Shown: one piece after another, positions 47,493 to 57,144 of the stretch | How positions within the stretch are numbered: the first letter of the stretch is position 1 | Layout: each line of letters begins with the position of its first letter | Assembly: GCF_963677565.1 (NCBI RefSeq) | Contig: NZ_OY781981.1 | Coordinates: 2,529,001-2,593,000, forward strand | Length of the DNA stretch: 64,000 bases | Direction: 5' to 3' | From: an uncultured Draconibacterium sp. | GTDB taxonomy: Bacteria; Bacteroidota; Bacteroidia; Bacteroidales; Prolixibacteraceae | Position numbers and translations under genes: made by a program | The notes under the pieces: model-generated | What the model saw: only the letters and a program-made list of their open reading frames with translations | The model's database searches: none | Told to the model about the DNA's origin: nothing

Positions 47493-48325
47493 ACCAATCT
47501 GAGATTATAAAGTGTTTTTGCTTTTACCATGATCAGCATTTTTTTATAGTTGGGTATTCGTACGCGGTTTTGCATGATAACCGAAGCCGGAGTTCGCTTT
47601 AATTTATTTAGCAGTAAGCGATAATAGTTATAAGCCACCAACACGGCCAGTTTTGATTTCCCGGGCAACTTTTTTATGCCATCGTAAGCGGTTTCAAAAT
47701 CGGTTTCAATATCTTTAATAATGCGCTTCTTTTCTTCATCGCAAAATTCTTTGCTGCATAATTCCGCGAAATAATTCCGACCCAAAGTTTCGGTGTCTTC
47801 ACGCAAGTCGCGCAAAAAGTTTACTTTCTGAAAAGCAGAGCCAAGTTTCATGGCAGGAGTCACCAACTCGTTAAATTTTTCCTGATCACCGTCGCAAAAT
47901 ACTTTTAAACACATCAGTCCGACTACGTCTGCTGAGCCATAAATGTACTGGTCAGCCTCCAGTTTTGTTTTGTATTCTTTTTTCTCCAAATCATATCTCA
48001 TGCTGGTAAGAAAAGCATCAACATGATCGAGTGAAATGTTGTATTTCTTTACCGTGTATTGAAAAGCCTGAAGAACCGGGTTGAGGCTAATGCCGCGTTT
48101 CATGGCATCTCTAAAATCTTTGTCGAATTTATTGAGCAGGTATGCTTTGTCGTTGTCATGAAAAGTGTCCACTACTTCATCAGCTAAACGAACAAAACCA
48201 TAAATACTATATATGGCATCTCTATGCCTTTTTTGTAACAAACTTGTTGCATAAGAAAAAGATGTGCTGTAACTGGCTGTTACAACTTTCGAAATCTTCA
48301 TTGAACAGGTGTTGTATAATCTCAT
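47489..48325 (-). CDS. crtB: phytoene synthase
   Basis: The 278-residue protein has both Asp-rich motifs, DEVVD in YGFVRLADEVVDTF and RDLREDTETLGRNYF, typical of squalene/phytoene synthases. It joins two GGPP molecules. The start may be 48325 or the internal Met at 48301 (MKISKVVTASYS), which aligns with homologs; both fit the promoter just upstream. First gene of the nine-gene operon. Confidence 0.95.
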   Translation of the reverse strand: MRLYNTCSMKISKVVTASYSTSFSYATSLLQKRHRDAIYSIYGFVRLADEVVDTFHDNDKAYLLNKFDKDFRDAMKRGISLNPVLQAFQYTVKKYNISLDHVDAFLTSMRYDLEKKEYKTKLEADQYIYGSADVVGLMCLKVFCDGDQEKFNELVTPAMKLGSAFQKVNFLRDLREDTETLGRNYFAELCSKEFCDEEKKRIIKDIETDFETAYDGIKKLPGKSKLAVLVAYNYYRLLLNKLKRTPASVIMQNRVRIPNYKKMLIMVKAKTLYNLRLV

Positions 48326-48350
48326 TTACATTCTGGTTTCATGTTCACTA

Positions 48351-48378
48351 CAAACGTAAGATACTAATAAAATCGCAA
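48351..48378 (-). promoter_or_regulatory. promoter of the carotenoid operon
   Basis: On the minus strand TTG (48376-48378), 17 bp and TACGTTTG (48351-48358). Transcription should start near 48344. Confidence 0.65.
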
Positions 48379-48528
48379 TGCACTAAAATCTCAACAGTCT
48401 GATAATTCAGGTACTTTTATAAAAATAAAGTATATGCGTATTATTTTAACTAAACAACGCAGAAAAATGCTGTTTTGTTTACTTATTGAAGAGTTAAAGT
48501 AATGGGGGATAATAAGAAATGAGTATTG

Positions 48529-49284
48529 TTAGATTCTGACAATACAAGAATCGGGCAGCCATCCCTGGTTGCCGTCGGCCAGTTTTATTTCGGTCCAGCT
48601 GTCGAGCTGGTCGGTAATTTCCAGCTTTAATCCTTCGTAAATCAGGAACAGGTCGGTGCCGGTTTCGCTTGGCGAGCTTTTTACTGTAACGCGCGGACAA
48701 AAAACGATGGCCGTGTTCCGGTTATTGATTCTGGCTTTTTGTTGTGCTGCATGCGAAACCGCAAAACCTGACAGCAGAATGGCGAAAATGCCCAACCAAA
48801 ACGATAGACGTTTTACGGCAACTGTTTTGCTAAAGAAAAAGCCACCAAGCAGTAACAGAAACAATACGAACGTGGCAATGCTGATATAAGCCCAGGTATC
48901 GGCAGGGTATTTATTAATAATCGAATCTTTCCAACGCAGGAAAAACGGTTTGGGCAATTCCTCGATTTGTGTAACCACATACTGGTTGGCCACCTGAAGG
49001 TTGAAAGCGATGTCTTCGTCGTGAGGAGCCAGTACTTTAGCGCGCTCGTAATTTAAAATGGCGTTGTTGATGTCGCCGGTTTTAAAGTAGGCATTTCCCA
49101 GGTTGAAATAGACTTTAGCCGATTCTTCTCCGGCAGCCAAAATTTGCTCGTAAGCAGAAACAGCCTGCTGGTATTCTTCGGTGGTGTAGTAAGCGTTTGC
49201 TTTCTCCCAAAGTTGCTCATTTGTTTCCTGTGCGATACCAAAAAACGGAGCTATAAGTAGTATGAATATTAGTATCCTTTTCAT
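48529..49284 (-). CDS. batE: BatE: TPR and SH3-like membrane protein
   Basis: About 251 residues from MKRILIFILLIAPFFG, a signal peptide; an upstream in-frame start exists but overlaps batD. TPR repeats (about 25-110), two transmembrane helices (about 135-185) and a C-terminal SH3-like domain (VKSSPSETGTDLFLIYEGLKLEI). It is the last Bat gene and starts 4 bp after batD. Confidence 0.88.
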   Translation of the reverse strand: MKRILIFILLIAPFFGIAQETNEQLWEKANAYYTTEEYQQAVSAYEQILAAGEESAKVYFNLGNAYFKTGDINNAILNYERAKVLAPHDEDIAFNLQVANQYVVTQIEELPKPFFLRWKDSIINKYPADTWAYISIATFVLFLLLLGGFFFSKTVAVKRLSFWLGIFAILLSGFAVSHAAQQKARINNRNTAIVFCPRVTVKSSPSETGTDLFLIYEGLKLEITDQLDSWTEIKLADGNQGWLPDSCIVRI

Positions 49285-49288
49285 TGTT

Positions 49289-51115
49289 CTAGCGTTTAAT
49301 TTGTTTTTCAAAACGGCTCATTGTGGTTTCAGCCTTCTTATACAAATCATGACGTGCTTCTGATCCTCCAACCGGAGCGTATCTTGCAAATTCGCATTGG
49401 TCAACAACTTCCTCAAAGTCTTTAATCACTTCTTCTGCAACATTACGGTCATTGAGTTTAGCCACTGCGTTTTCTCGGTTCAGGTCGGCAACCGGAATTC
49501 CCAGTTTGTCGCTTAAGTAACCCCAGAAAGCTTTTAGAATTGCTTCGTGGAATGCTTCGTTGTTGTTTTGTTTCATATAACCGGCAGCTGCTTTCAGTCG
49601 TTTTACAGCAACACGGTTGGCCTTTTTATTTCGCACCAGTGCAATGTTGGCGTTTTCGCGGGCTTTTTTGCGGTAAACAAAATACAGTACAACAAACAGC
49701 AGCGCACTAATCAGGTAAATCAAATAAAAGATGGTACTTCCGTAGAAGGTGTGTCCTTTTACCTGTAACATTGGTTTGCCTGATTTAATGAAGCGGATAT
49801 CCTGACCAATCAGCTGCAGATCTTCTTTACGTCGCGAACTGATTACGGTAGTGGATTGCTCTTCAGTTCCTTTTTCAACGTGCAGCGTGTAAGCCTCCGT
49901 GGATTTGGTTTCGTATTTTCCTGTAGCTGGGTTGAAATACGCAAACCTGATCGGCGGAATTTCATAGTCGCCCTCAAAACGTGGCTGAAACAGGTATTCA
50001 ATGGTTTTATTTCCCGAAGCGCCATTATCGTTGGCCTGTACATTGTCGGTTGCACGCGGATCGTACACTTCAAAATCGCTTGGCAGCTCCAGTTCAGGCG
50101 AACGCACCAAACGGATATTACCATTACCCGATATTTTCATGGTAAGCGTAACCGCGTCGTTGGTGGTAACATTGGTACTGCTGATTTCCGACGACACATT
50201 AAAGTTACCCACACCACCCATAAAATTGGCCGGTTCGGTTGGCAGGTCTTTTACATTCACCGAAACAGGATTGCTGGTAACGCGTGCGCGTACTGTACGG
50301 TAATTATCAAAGAAATCATCGAAGAAACTGCGTGCTTTTACCCGCTCACGAATCAACAGTGCCATACTGAATGGCTCGATTGTTAATCGTCCGTTTTGCT
50401 GCGGGAAAAGGATGGTCTTTTTCAATATTCCAACTTGGTAAATTTTATCATTGTAAACCTCGCGGGTGAAGTTTATCTGCTGCGGAATATCTATATCCTG
50501 AGTGTAAAAACCTTCGTACGTGGGCAGGTTTACTTCATCGAATTGATGAATCGGCACATTCGGGTTTACATACAATTTTACGGTGGCAATAATTTGCTCT
50601 CCGCGGTAAACATTGCGTTTGCTTAAATCAACACGAACAAACAGGTTGTCTTTGTCGAGCTCAATATTTTGCGATGCGCCTTGTTGTGGTTGTGTAGCGC
50701 CTCCCTGCGACTGGCTGGGTTGTGCCTGTGCTTTTACCACCTGGATAGACAGCTTATTGGATTCAAAAACCTTTCCGTTTACTTCTATCGATCCCGGGCG
50801 GATTTCGAAAGTTCCTTCAGCTTTGGCACGTAAAATATAGGTGTAGGAAAATGTTACCTCTGAAGTTGTTTTTCCGTTAATGGTTTGAATACTGGTTGAC
50901 TGCCCCGTACTCGGCCCCATTAAAATCTGGAAATTATCGCTTAATCCCGGAGGAAGCTGTAAGTTGGTTCCTCTTTCGTTCAATTGAAAGCTCAGCCTGA
51001 ATTGTTGTCCTATTTCAACGGCGCTTGGTGCCGACATGGTAAAACGGGTTTGTTCGGCCCGGGCTGCAATTGCCGCGCAAAAAAGAAAAATATATATTAC
51101 CAGTTTTTTCATCAT
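49289..51115 (-). CDS. batD: BatD: oxygen-tolerance-family membrane protein
   Basis: About 608 residues from the Met before MKKLVIYIFLFCAA, a signal peptide. A large periplasmic beta-rich part with tandem Ig-like modules precedes a transmembrane helix (STIFYLIYLISALLFVVLYFVY) and a cytoplasmic helical tail. BatD is the hallmark of the aerotolerance operon. An upstream in-frame ATG at 51151 would add 12 residues. Confidence 0.93.
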   Translation of the reverse strand: MMKKLVIYIFLFCAAIAARAEQTRFTMSAPSAVEIGQQFRLSFQLNERGTNLQLPPGLSDNFQILMGPSTGQSTSIQTINGKTTSEVTFSYTYILRAKAEGTFEIRPGSIEVNGKVFESNKLSIQVVKAQAQPSQSQGGATQPQQGASQNIELDKDNLFVRVDLSKRNVYRGEQIIATVKLYVNPNVPIHQFDEVNLPTYEGFYTQDIDIPQQINFTREVYNDKIYQVGILKKTILFPQQNGRLTIEPFSMALLIRERVKARSFFDDFFDNYRTVRARVTSNPVSVNVKDLPTEPANFMGGVGNFNVSSEISSTNVTTNDAVTLTMKISGNGNIRLVRSPELELPSDFEVYDPRATDNVQANDNGASGNKTIEYLFQPRFEGDYEIPPIRFAYFNPATGKYETKSTEAYTLHVEKGTEEQSTTVISSRRKEDLQLIGQDIRFIKSGKPMLQVKGHTFYGSTIFYLIYLISALLFVVLYFVYRKKARENANIALVRNKKANRVAVKRLKAAAGYMKQNNNEAFHEAILKAFWGYLSDKLGIPVADLNRENAVAKLNDRNVAEEVIKDFEEVVDQCEFARYAPVGGSEARHDLYKKAETTMSRFEKQIKR

Positions 51116-51184
51116 TGTATCAAAGCCTACAAAATTATTGTTTTTGTTCAATTGCTTCTTTTTGTATCCGATTAATCCCTAATA

Positions 51185-51212
51185 ATTAATCGTTCATCAT
51201 TAATCGTTCATC
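51185..51212. repeat. 14-bp tandem duplication upstream of batD
   Basis: ATTAATCGTTCATC occurs twice in direct tandem (51185-51198 and 51199-51212), followed by a related CATCCTTCATCA. It lies between batC and batD. Confidence 0.65.
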
Positions 51213-51226
51213 CTTCATCATTCCAA

Positions 51227-52045
51227 TTACCATTCTTTCTCCGATCGCGTACGTTTGGCTTTGGCAGCTTTCGCTTTTTTCACCTTATCCTGAATGTCGC
51301 GTTCGTCGTTTTGCAAGGCCTGCAACAGTTGTTCAGCATCCTGTTTCGAAATTTTATTTTGCTGAGGTTGTTGCTGTTGCTGCTGGTCTTTATTTTGGTC
51401 TTTGTTCTGATCCTGTTTGTTTTGATCTTTATTCTGATCCTGCTGATCCTTGTTCTGGTTTTTGTTTTGATCCTGCTTTTCCTTATTCTGATCGTTTCTA
51501 TCCTGATTTTGATCTTTGTTCTGGTCCTTATTTTGGTCTTTATTCTGATCCTTGTTTTGATCTTTATTTTGCTGCTGTTGCTGCTCTTTTTTCTTTTTCA
51601 GCATTTGTGCATAAGCCAGGTTGTATTTTGTCTCCAGATCATCGGGATTTTCACGAAGCGCTTTTTTGTACGATTCGATACTTTCATCCAGTTTCTCCTG
51701 CATCAGCTGCGTATTGCCCAGGTTGTGATTAACACGGGCACGCTCTTCCGGCTCTTCCATCTTCTCTGCCAGTTCCGAAAATTTACCTTCAGCATCTTCA
51801 AATTTTTGCTGTTTGTACAAAGCGTCGGCCAGGTTGTAATTCCACTTCAAATCGTCAGGGCGTTTTTCCAGAGCTTTGCGGTATTCGGTTTCGGCATTAC
51901 TGAATTTTATGCTATCGATTTTTGTGGTGTCGCGCACGGCTTCCATAAAAAGTTTGTTCCCGTTGCGTACAAATTTCCGTTCGTTTTGCCCGAAAGCAAT
52001 CCCGGAAATCGTTAGCAGAATTAGTATGAAATATATTCGTCTCAT
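51227..52045 (-). CDS. batC: BatC: TPR protein with a long Asn/Lys/Asp/Gln repeat
   Basis: The 272-residue protein has a signal peptide (about 1-19), TPR repeats (about 45-150), then an unusual low-complexity tract (about 155-235) of NKDQ-type repeats, ending in a charged helix. The repeat tract is encoded by short imperfect DNA repeats and is probably disordered and variable in length. Confidence 0.9.
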   Translation of the reverse strand: MRRIYFILILLTISGIAFGQNERKFVRNGNKLFMEAVRDTTKIDSIKFSNAETEYRKALEKRPDDLKWNYNLADALYKQQKFEDAEGKFSELAEKMEEPEERARVNHNLGNTQLMQEKLDESIESYKKALRENPDDLETKYNLAYAQMLKKKKEQQQQQNKDQNKDQNKDQNKDQNKDQNQDRNDQNKEKQDQNKNQNKDQQDQNKDQNKQDQNKDQNKDQQQQQQPQQNKISKQDAEQLLQALQNDERDIQDKVKKAKAAKAKRTRSEKEW

Positions 52046-52061
52046 CTTAAAATCGTTTCAG

Positions 52062-52125
52062 GTTGCAAGTTACACGTTGCAGGTTCTTCTCAAACTTTAA
52101 ACCTGCATCCAGTAACCTGTAACGT
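52062..52125. repeat. imperfect palindrome between batC and batB
   Basis: GTTGCAAGTTACACGTTGCA (52062-52081) followed by GGTT is matched by AACCTGCATCCAGTAACCTG (52100-52119). A related element is at 56072-56150. Confidence 0.6.
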
Positions 52126-52126
52126 G

Positions 52127-53158
52127 TTATCCAAATAGCTTAATTCGCTTCAAATACTTGTTTTTGCGTTCAAGAATTACAAATTCAAGCAACAACAAAA
52201 ACAATCCTACTGCAAAGAAATACTGGAACTGGTCGTCGTATTCCGAAAAAGTACGCGTTTCCATTTCCTGCTTTTCCATTTTGTTTATTTCGTCGAACAG
52301 GGCATTTAATCCCACTTGTGCATTATTGGCACGCACATAAATGCCTCCACCGGTAGCAGCAATTTGCTCCAGCATTTGTTCATTCAATTTTGTTACAACG
52401 ACATTACCGTCACGGTCTTTCAAATAATCGGTTTGTCCGTTTCGCAGCACCGGAATTGGTGAACCTGACGGCAATCCCATTCCAATGGTGTGTACAATGG
52501 CGCCTTCATCCAATGCCGCTTTCGCCGATGCCAGTGCGTCGTCTTCGTGGTTTTCACCGTCGGTAATAATTACGATCGCTTTGTTGGCCTCGCCGTTTGG
52601 TGTAAACGATTTTCGTGCCAAATCGATGGCCGCTCCGATTGCCGTTCCCTGTTTCGGAACGATTTGCGTATTCACCGAATTCAAAAACAGTTTTGCTGAA
52701 TTGTAATCAGTGGTAATTGGCAGCTGTGTGTATGCATCGCCTGCAAAAACTATCAAACCGATCTTGTCGTCTTTTAAACGGTCTACCAGTCGTGAAATTG
52801 CCCTTTTTGCCCGTTCCAAACGGTTGGGCTGAATATCTTCGGCCATCATACTGTTCGACACGTCAAGCGCAATCATCAGCTCCACACCTTCGCGTTTTTC
52901 GGTCTTTAATTTCGATCCGAACTGCGGACGTGCAATGCCGACAACAAAGAATGCCAGTGCCAGCATCAGAATAATAAACTTAACAACAGGGCGGTTGCCT
53001 GAACTGTAGGGCATCAGTTGCCCCAGAATTTCCTGTTGTCCGAATTTCTTTAATGCACGGCGGCGCGAAATTCGCGACCAGGCAAAAAACATTGCCAGCA
53101 GCGGAATTATTAACAATCCCCATAAGTATTCGATATTTGCAAACCTAAACATTTCCAT
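52127..53158 (-). CDS. batB: BatB: membrane VWA-domain protein
   Basis: The 343-residue protein has two N-terminal transmembrane helices, a VWA domain with MIDAS motif ALDVSNSMMAED (DxSxS), and a C-terminal helix near residue 325. The VWA domain likely faces the periplasm or mediates metal-dependent contacts with other Bat proteins. 12 bp downstream of batA. Confidence 0.94.
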   Translation of the reverse strand: MEMFRFANIEYLWGLLIIPLLAMFFAWSRISRRRALKKFGQQEILGQLMPYSSGNRPVVKFIILMLALAFFVVGIARPQFGSKLKTEKREGVELMIALDVSNSMMAEDIQPNRLERAKRAISRLVDRLKDDKIGLIVFAGDAYTQLPITTDYNSAKLFLNSVNTQIVPKQGTAIGAAIDLARKSFTPNGEANKAIVIITDGENHEDDALASAKAALDEGAIVHTIGMGLPSGSPIPVLRNGQTDYLKDRDGNVVVTKLNEQMLEQIAATGGGIYVRANNAQVGLNALFDEINKMEKQEMETRTFSEYDDQFQYFFAVGLFLLLLEFVILERKNKYLKRIKLFG

Positions 53159-53170
53159 CCTTCTATCTTT

Positions 53171-54166
53171 TTATGGGATACTTCTGAATATCGTTAAACG
53201 CATAAATAAACTCACGATCAAAAACAGTGCCCCAAGCAGGGCAAAAGGCATAAATTCTTCCGACTTGCGGCTGAATTCGCGTACTTCAATTTTTGATTTT
53301 TCCAATGCGTCAATTTCTTTATAAATCTCTTCCAGTTTGGTGTTACTGGTTGCTCTGAAATAACGTCCGTCGGTAAGCGACGAAATCTCCTGCAAGGTTT
53401 CTTCGTCAATCTTCACCGGCATGTCGCGCAACTGAACGCCAAACTGTGTTTGTACAGGGTAGGGCGCTGTTCCGATGCTTCCCACACCAACCGTATAAAC
53501 ACGAATACCAAATGTTTTGGCAATTTCGGCAGCAGTAACCGGAGCAACTTCACCACGGTTGTTTTCGCCGTCGGTCAACAGAATAACCACGCGGCTTATG
53601 GCTTCGCTGTCTTTCAGACGGGCCACCGAAGTTGCCAGGCCATTTCCGATAGCTGTACCGTCTTCTATCATACCACTTTCAATATCTTTAAACAGGTTGA
53701 GCAATACGGCGCGGTCGGTGGTAAGCGGACATTGTGTAAATGCTTCGCCGGCAAAAACCACGAGTCCCATGCGGTCGTATTCGCGGCCCGAAATAAATTC
53801 CATCGCTACATTTTTTGCAGCTTCCAAACGATCTGGGCTGAAATCCTGTGCCAGCATCGAACTCGAAATGTCGAGTGCAATAACAATGTCGATACCTTCC
53901 GTTTCGCTTTGTTCCCAGTTTCTCGATGATTGCGGACGAGCCAAAACAACCACAAAAAAACTAATGGCAATTAGCAAGCAAACAAACACCAGGTGGCGCA
54001 AGTAATGCCTGATCGTTTTTGGGGCTTTTATTACCGAAGCAGTGGATGAAACCTGGATGCTTGCGGTATTTTTTTTCTGCCTGAAAATATACCACGCCAC
54101 CATGGGAATCAATACCCACAGGATGTGAAATAGCTCAGGGTTTTTAAATGTCAATCCTTCAAACAT
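53171..54166 (-). CDS. batA: BatA: membrane VWA-domain protein
   Basis: The 331-residue protein has the same plan as BatB: two N-terminal helices, a VWA domain with MIDAS ALDISSSMLAQD and TDGENNRGE, and a C-terminal helix. BatA and BatB are adjacent paralogs. Confidence 0.94.
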   Translation of the reverse strand: MFEGLTFKNPELFHILWVLIPMVAWYIFRQKKNTASIQVSSTASVIKAPKTIRHYLRHLVFVCLLIAISFFVVVLARPQSSRNWEQSETEGIDIVIALDISSSMLAQDFSPDRLEAAKNVAMEFISGREYDRMGLVVFAGEAFTQCPLTTDRAVLLNLFKDIESGMIEDGTAIGNGLATSVARLKDSEAISRVVILLTDGENNRGEVAPVTAAEIAKTFGIRVYTVGVGSIGTAPYPVQTQFGVQLRDMPVKIDEETLQEISSLTDGRYFRATSNTKLEEIYKEIDALEKSKIEVREFSRKSEEFMPFALLGALFLIVSLFMRLTIFRSIP

Positions 54167-54172
54167 CTCTTT

Positions 54173-55180
54173 CTATTTTATCTCAACTTCTTCAACGTTT
54201 TCATCATCATCTCCTTTATCAGCGTCTTTGCTGTCAGCCTTTTTCTGTTCCTCTTTCTTCGTATCGTTCACAAAGAAATAGGCATTTACCAGCGACAGGT
54301 TATCGTCGTCGGGCAGCGGCTGATATTTGGCAAATTTTACCAAATCGGCTAACTGTAGCAATTGCGACAGGTTCGAGAAATGTTTCTCGTTAATTAAGCC
54401 TTTCTGCACCCTGAAACTTTCAATGGTTTCGTCGGTGGTTTGCTCCATGGCCCGAATACCAAACCGGTCTTCAATATATTCCCGCAGTGTATTGGTAAGC
54501 TCGCTGTAATATTGTTTGGTTTTGCCTTTTTGCCACACTTTTTCAGTTTTGATACGATCCAACTCGCGCAATGCGATAATATGCGCCGGCTCTTTTGGTT
54601 TTGCCGGACGTGAAAATATAGGCTTGTTGTTTTTCTTCCGCTTAATCGAATATAAAAGGAAGAAAATGATGGCTCCGATAAGAATCACACCTAAAATGTA
54701 AGGCGTAACTTCTTTTAAAGTCAACGGTGCACCGTATGGCATTTTAATATCGGTCGGTCCTTTTGTGGTGTCGATCTGCATGGTGTACACATTCAGCGTA
54801 ACACCGTTGCTGGGGATGGAATCAATAATTCCGTCTACATCGATTTTGAACCAGTAAGGCGGAATACGATAACTTCCACTGTCGAAACTGGTAATGGTGT
54901 AGGCCTGAATTTGTTTCATCAGCGTTTCGTCGTCCAACTCAAACGTGTCGACACCCGAACGGCTGATCACTTCAATCAGGCTATTGATCGTATCCGGAAC
55001 CGCCGGAAATTGTACGTTTACATCTTTCGGGTGATCTACTTCCAGAAAAAGTTTTACCTGGTCGCCGATCAGAATATTTGCAGAATCAAGGCTGGCAGTG
55101 GCTTTTATGCGCTGTGCCTGCGTTGTTCCTGCAATCAGAATTGCCGTAAACAGAATTAATATTTTTAGTTTCAATTGCAT
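54173..55180 (-). CDS. BatD-like membrane protein of the Bat operon
   Basis: The 335-residue protein has a signal peptide (about 1-22), a periplasmic Ig-like region resembling a BatD module, a transmembrane helix (about 159-180) and a basic cytoplasmic part that includes an LRELDRIKTEKVWQKGKTKQYYSELTNTLREYIEDRFGI segment. The extreme C-terminus is acidic. It is a regular but less studied member of Bat operons. Confidence 0.82.
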   Translation of the reverse strand: MQLKLKILILFTAILIAGTTQAQRIKATASLDSANILIGDQVKLFLEVDHPKDVNVQFPAVPDTINSLIEVISRSGVDTFELDDETLMKQIQAYTITSFDSGSYRIPPYWFKIDVDGIIDSIPSNGVTLNVYTMQIDTTKGPTDIKMPYGAPLTLKEVTPYILGVILIGAIIFFLLYSIKRKKNNKPIFSRPAKPKEPAHIIALRELDRIKTEKVWQKGKTKQYYSELTNTLREYIEDRFGIRAMEQTTDETIESFRVQKGLINEKHFSNLSQLLQLADLVKFAKYQPLPDDDNLSLVNAYFFVNDTKKEEQKKADSKDADKGDDDENVEEVEIK

Positions 55181-55186
55181 GCTACT

Positions 55187-56086
55187 CTATTTTAATGCCC
55201 GTCTTTTAAACAGGGTCATTAACGATTTTACATAGTCTTCGTTGGTGTTTATCGATACATAATCAACACCGCTTTTTTTGAACATCACATCCAGCCGGCC
55301 CATGTGTTTTATCCACCAGTCGGCATAAAGTTTACGCGTTTTTCGCGAGCTGCTGTCCACCCAAACGTAGTTGCCTTTTTCGGCGTCTTTCAGCTTTATC
55401 ATTCCTATTGATGGTAGTTCTGTTTCGCGCTTGTCGTAAATGTTCAGCGCCACCATATCGTGCTTGTTGTTGGCAATGGAAAGTGCCATCTCAAGGTCTT
55501 TGTTATCGTCCATAAAATCGGAAATGATAAAGGCCGTGCAGCGCTTTTTTATGGCGTTGGTCATGTAACGAACAGCCTCGGTAATGTCGGTGCCATTACT
55601 TTCCGGGTGAAAGTCGATCAGTTCGCGGATGATACGCAAAATGTGGCTTTTCCCTTTTTTCGGCGGAATAAATTTCTCGATCTTATCTGAAAAGAAAATC
55701 ACACCAATTTTGTCGTTGTTTTGAATGGCTGAAAACGAAAGCACAGCAGACAGTTCTGTGATCACATTTTTCTTCAGCTTTTCAAACGAACCAAAATCGC
55801 GCGAGCCACTCACATCGATAAGCAGCATTACCGTAAGTTCGCGTTCCTCTTCAAATATTTTTACGTAAGGATGACTGTAGCGGGCGGTAACATTCCAGTC
55901 GATGTTACGGATATCGTCGCCAAACTGGTATTCGCGTACCTCGGAGAATGCCATACCGCGGCCTTTAAAAGCACTGTGGTATTCGCCGGCAAAAATGTTC
56001 CGCGACAAACCACGTGTTTTAATCTCAATCTTCCGTACTTTTTTTAATAAATCAGTTGTCTCCATGAAATTTGTTTCATGTTCCAC
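55187..56086 (-). CDS. DUF58 domain protein of the Bat operon
   Basis: The 299-residue cytoplasmic protein has the DUF58 signature GDDIRNIDWNVTAR and a VWA-like fold with LLIDVSGSRDFGS. It is the usual partner of the MoxR ATPase directly upstream. Confidence 0.93.
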   Translation of the reverse strand: MEHETNFMETTDLLKKVRKIEIKTRGLSRNIFAGEYHSAFKGRGMAFSEVREYQFGDDIRNIDWNVTARYSHPYVKIFEEERELTVMLLIDVSGSRDFGSFEKLKKNVITELSAVLSFSAIQNNDKIGVIFFSDKIEKFIPPKKGKSHILRIIRELIDFHPESNGTDITEAVRYMTNAIKKRCTAFIISDFMDDNKDLEMALSIANNKHDMVALNIYDKRETELPSIGMIKLKDAEKGNYVWVDSSSRKTRKLYADWWIKHMGRLDVMFKKSGVDYVSINTNEDYVKSLMTLFKRRALK

Positions 56087-56150
56087 GTTTCATGTTGCAG
56101 GTTAAGCTATCTCGAACTTGAAACTTGCAACTGTTAACTTGTAACCTTTT
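56072..56150. repeat. imperfect palindrome between moxR and DUF58 genes
   Basis: TTTCATGTTGCAGGTTAAG on the left is matched by AACTTGCAACTG and GTAACC on the right. Same family as 52062-52125. Confidence 0.5.
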
Positions 56151-57144
56151 AAGGTACTTCTACCTGGTTCAGAATATCAGTAATAATTTCTTCCTGGGTA
56201 ATGTTGTTGGCCTCCGCTTCGTAGCTTAGTCCAATACGGTGGCGCAATACATCGGCACAAACTGCACGCACATCTTCAGGAATTACATAACCACGACGTT
56301 TGATGAATGCAAAAGCCTTGGCAGCCTGCGCCAAACTGATTCCTGCCCTTGGTGATGCTCCGTAAGCGATCATATCTGCATATTTCTCCAACTTATATTC
56401 TTTAGGTTCGCGTGTGGCAAAAACAATGTCAACAATGTATTTCTGAATTTTTTCATCCATGTAAACATCTTTCACCACGTTGCGGGCTTTAATAATGTCT
56501 TCCGGTTTCAGAATGGTTGTTGTTTCAGGGAACTGTGCCAGCAGGTTTTGATTGATGATCTGACGCTCTTCCTCTTTTTTCGGATAGTTGATCACCACTT
56601 TCAGCATGAAACGATCGACCTGCGCTTCAGGCAGCGGGTAAGTACCTTCCTGTTCAATCGGGTTTTGCGTTGCCATAACCAAGAATGGCTCGTCCAGTTT
56701 AAACGTTTCGTCGCCAATGGTGATTTGACGTTCCTGCATGGCTTCGAGCAGTGCCGATTGTACTTTTGCCGGCGCACGGTTGATCTCATCTGCCAATACA
56801 AAGTTGGCGAAGATTGGCCCTTTTTTTATGCTGAACTCTTCTTTCTTCTGGCTGTAGATCATAGTTCCCAGAACGTCGGCAGGCAGAAGGTCCGGTGTAA
56901 ACTGAATACGTGAAAATTTAGCACTGATTGTTTGCGACAAGGATTTAATGGCAAGCGTTTTTGCCAGCCCAGGAACACCTTCCAGCAAAATGTGACCGTT
57001 AGAAAGTAAACCAATCAGCAAACTTTCAACCAGGTGTTTTTGTCCAACAATCACCTTGTTCATTTCCATGGAGATCATATCCACAAACGAACTCTCTCTC
57101 TGAATTCTCTCGTTTAATTCTTTGATATCAACTGTCTGATTCAT
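56149..57144 (-). CDS. MoxR-type AAA+ ATPase
   Basis: The 331-residue protein has Walker A GVPGLAKT, Walker B VLADEINRAP, sensor ATQNPIEQEGTYPLPEAQ and an arginine-finger region. MoxR ATPases act with VWA proteins to assemble or activate other complexes. It is the first gene of the eight-gene Bat operon. Confidence 0.95.
   Translation of the reverse strand: MNQTVDIKELNERIQRESSFVDMISMEMNKVIVGQKHLVESLLIGLLSNGHILLEGVPGLAKTLAIKSLSQTISAKFSRIQFTPDLLPADVLGTMIYSQKKEEFSIKKGPIFANFVLADEINRAPAKVQSALLEAMQERQITIGDETFKLDEPFLVMATQNPIEQEGTYPLPEAQVDRFMLKVVINYPKKEEERQIINQNLLAQFPETTTILKPEDIIKARNVVKDVYMDEKIQKYIVDIVFATREPKEYKLEKYADMIAYGASPRAGISLAQAAKAFAFIKRRGYVIPEDVRAVCADVLRHRIGLSYEAEANNITQEEIITDILNQVEVP

Noticed and set aside
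51311..52015. A 234-codon, very hydrophobic frame antisense to batC
   Set aside because: The hydrophobicity comes from reading the Asn/Lys/Asp/Gln repeat backwards; batC has the real protein signature.
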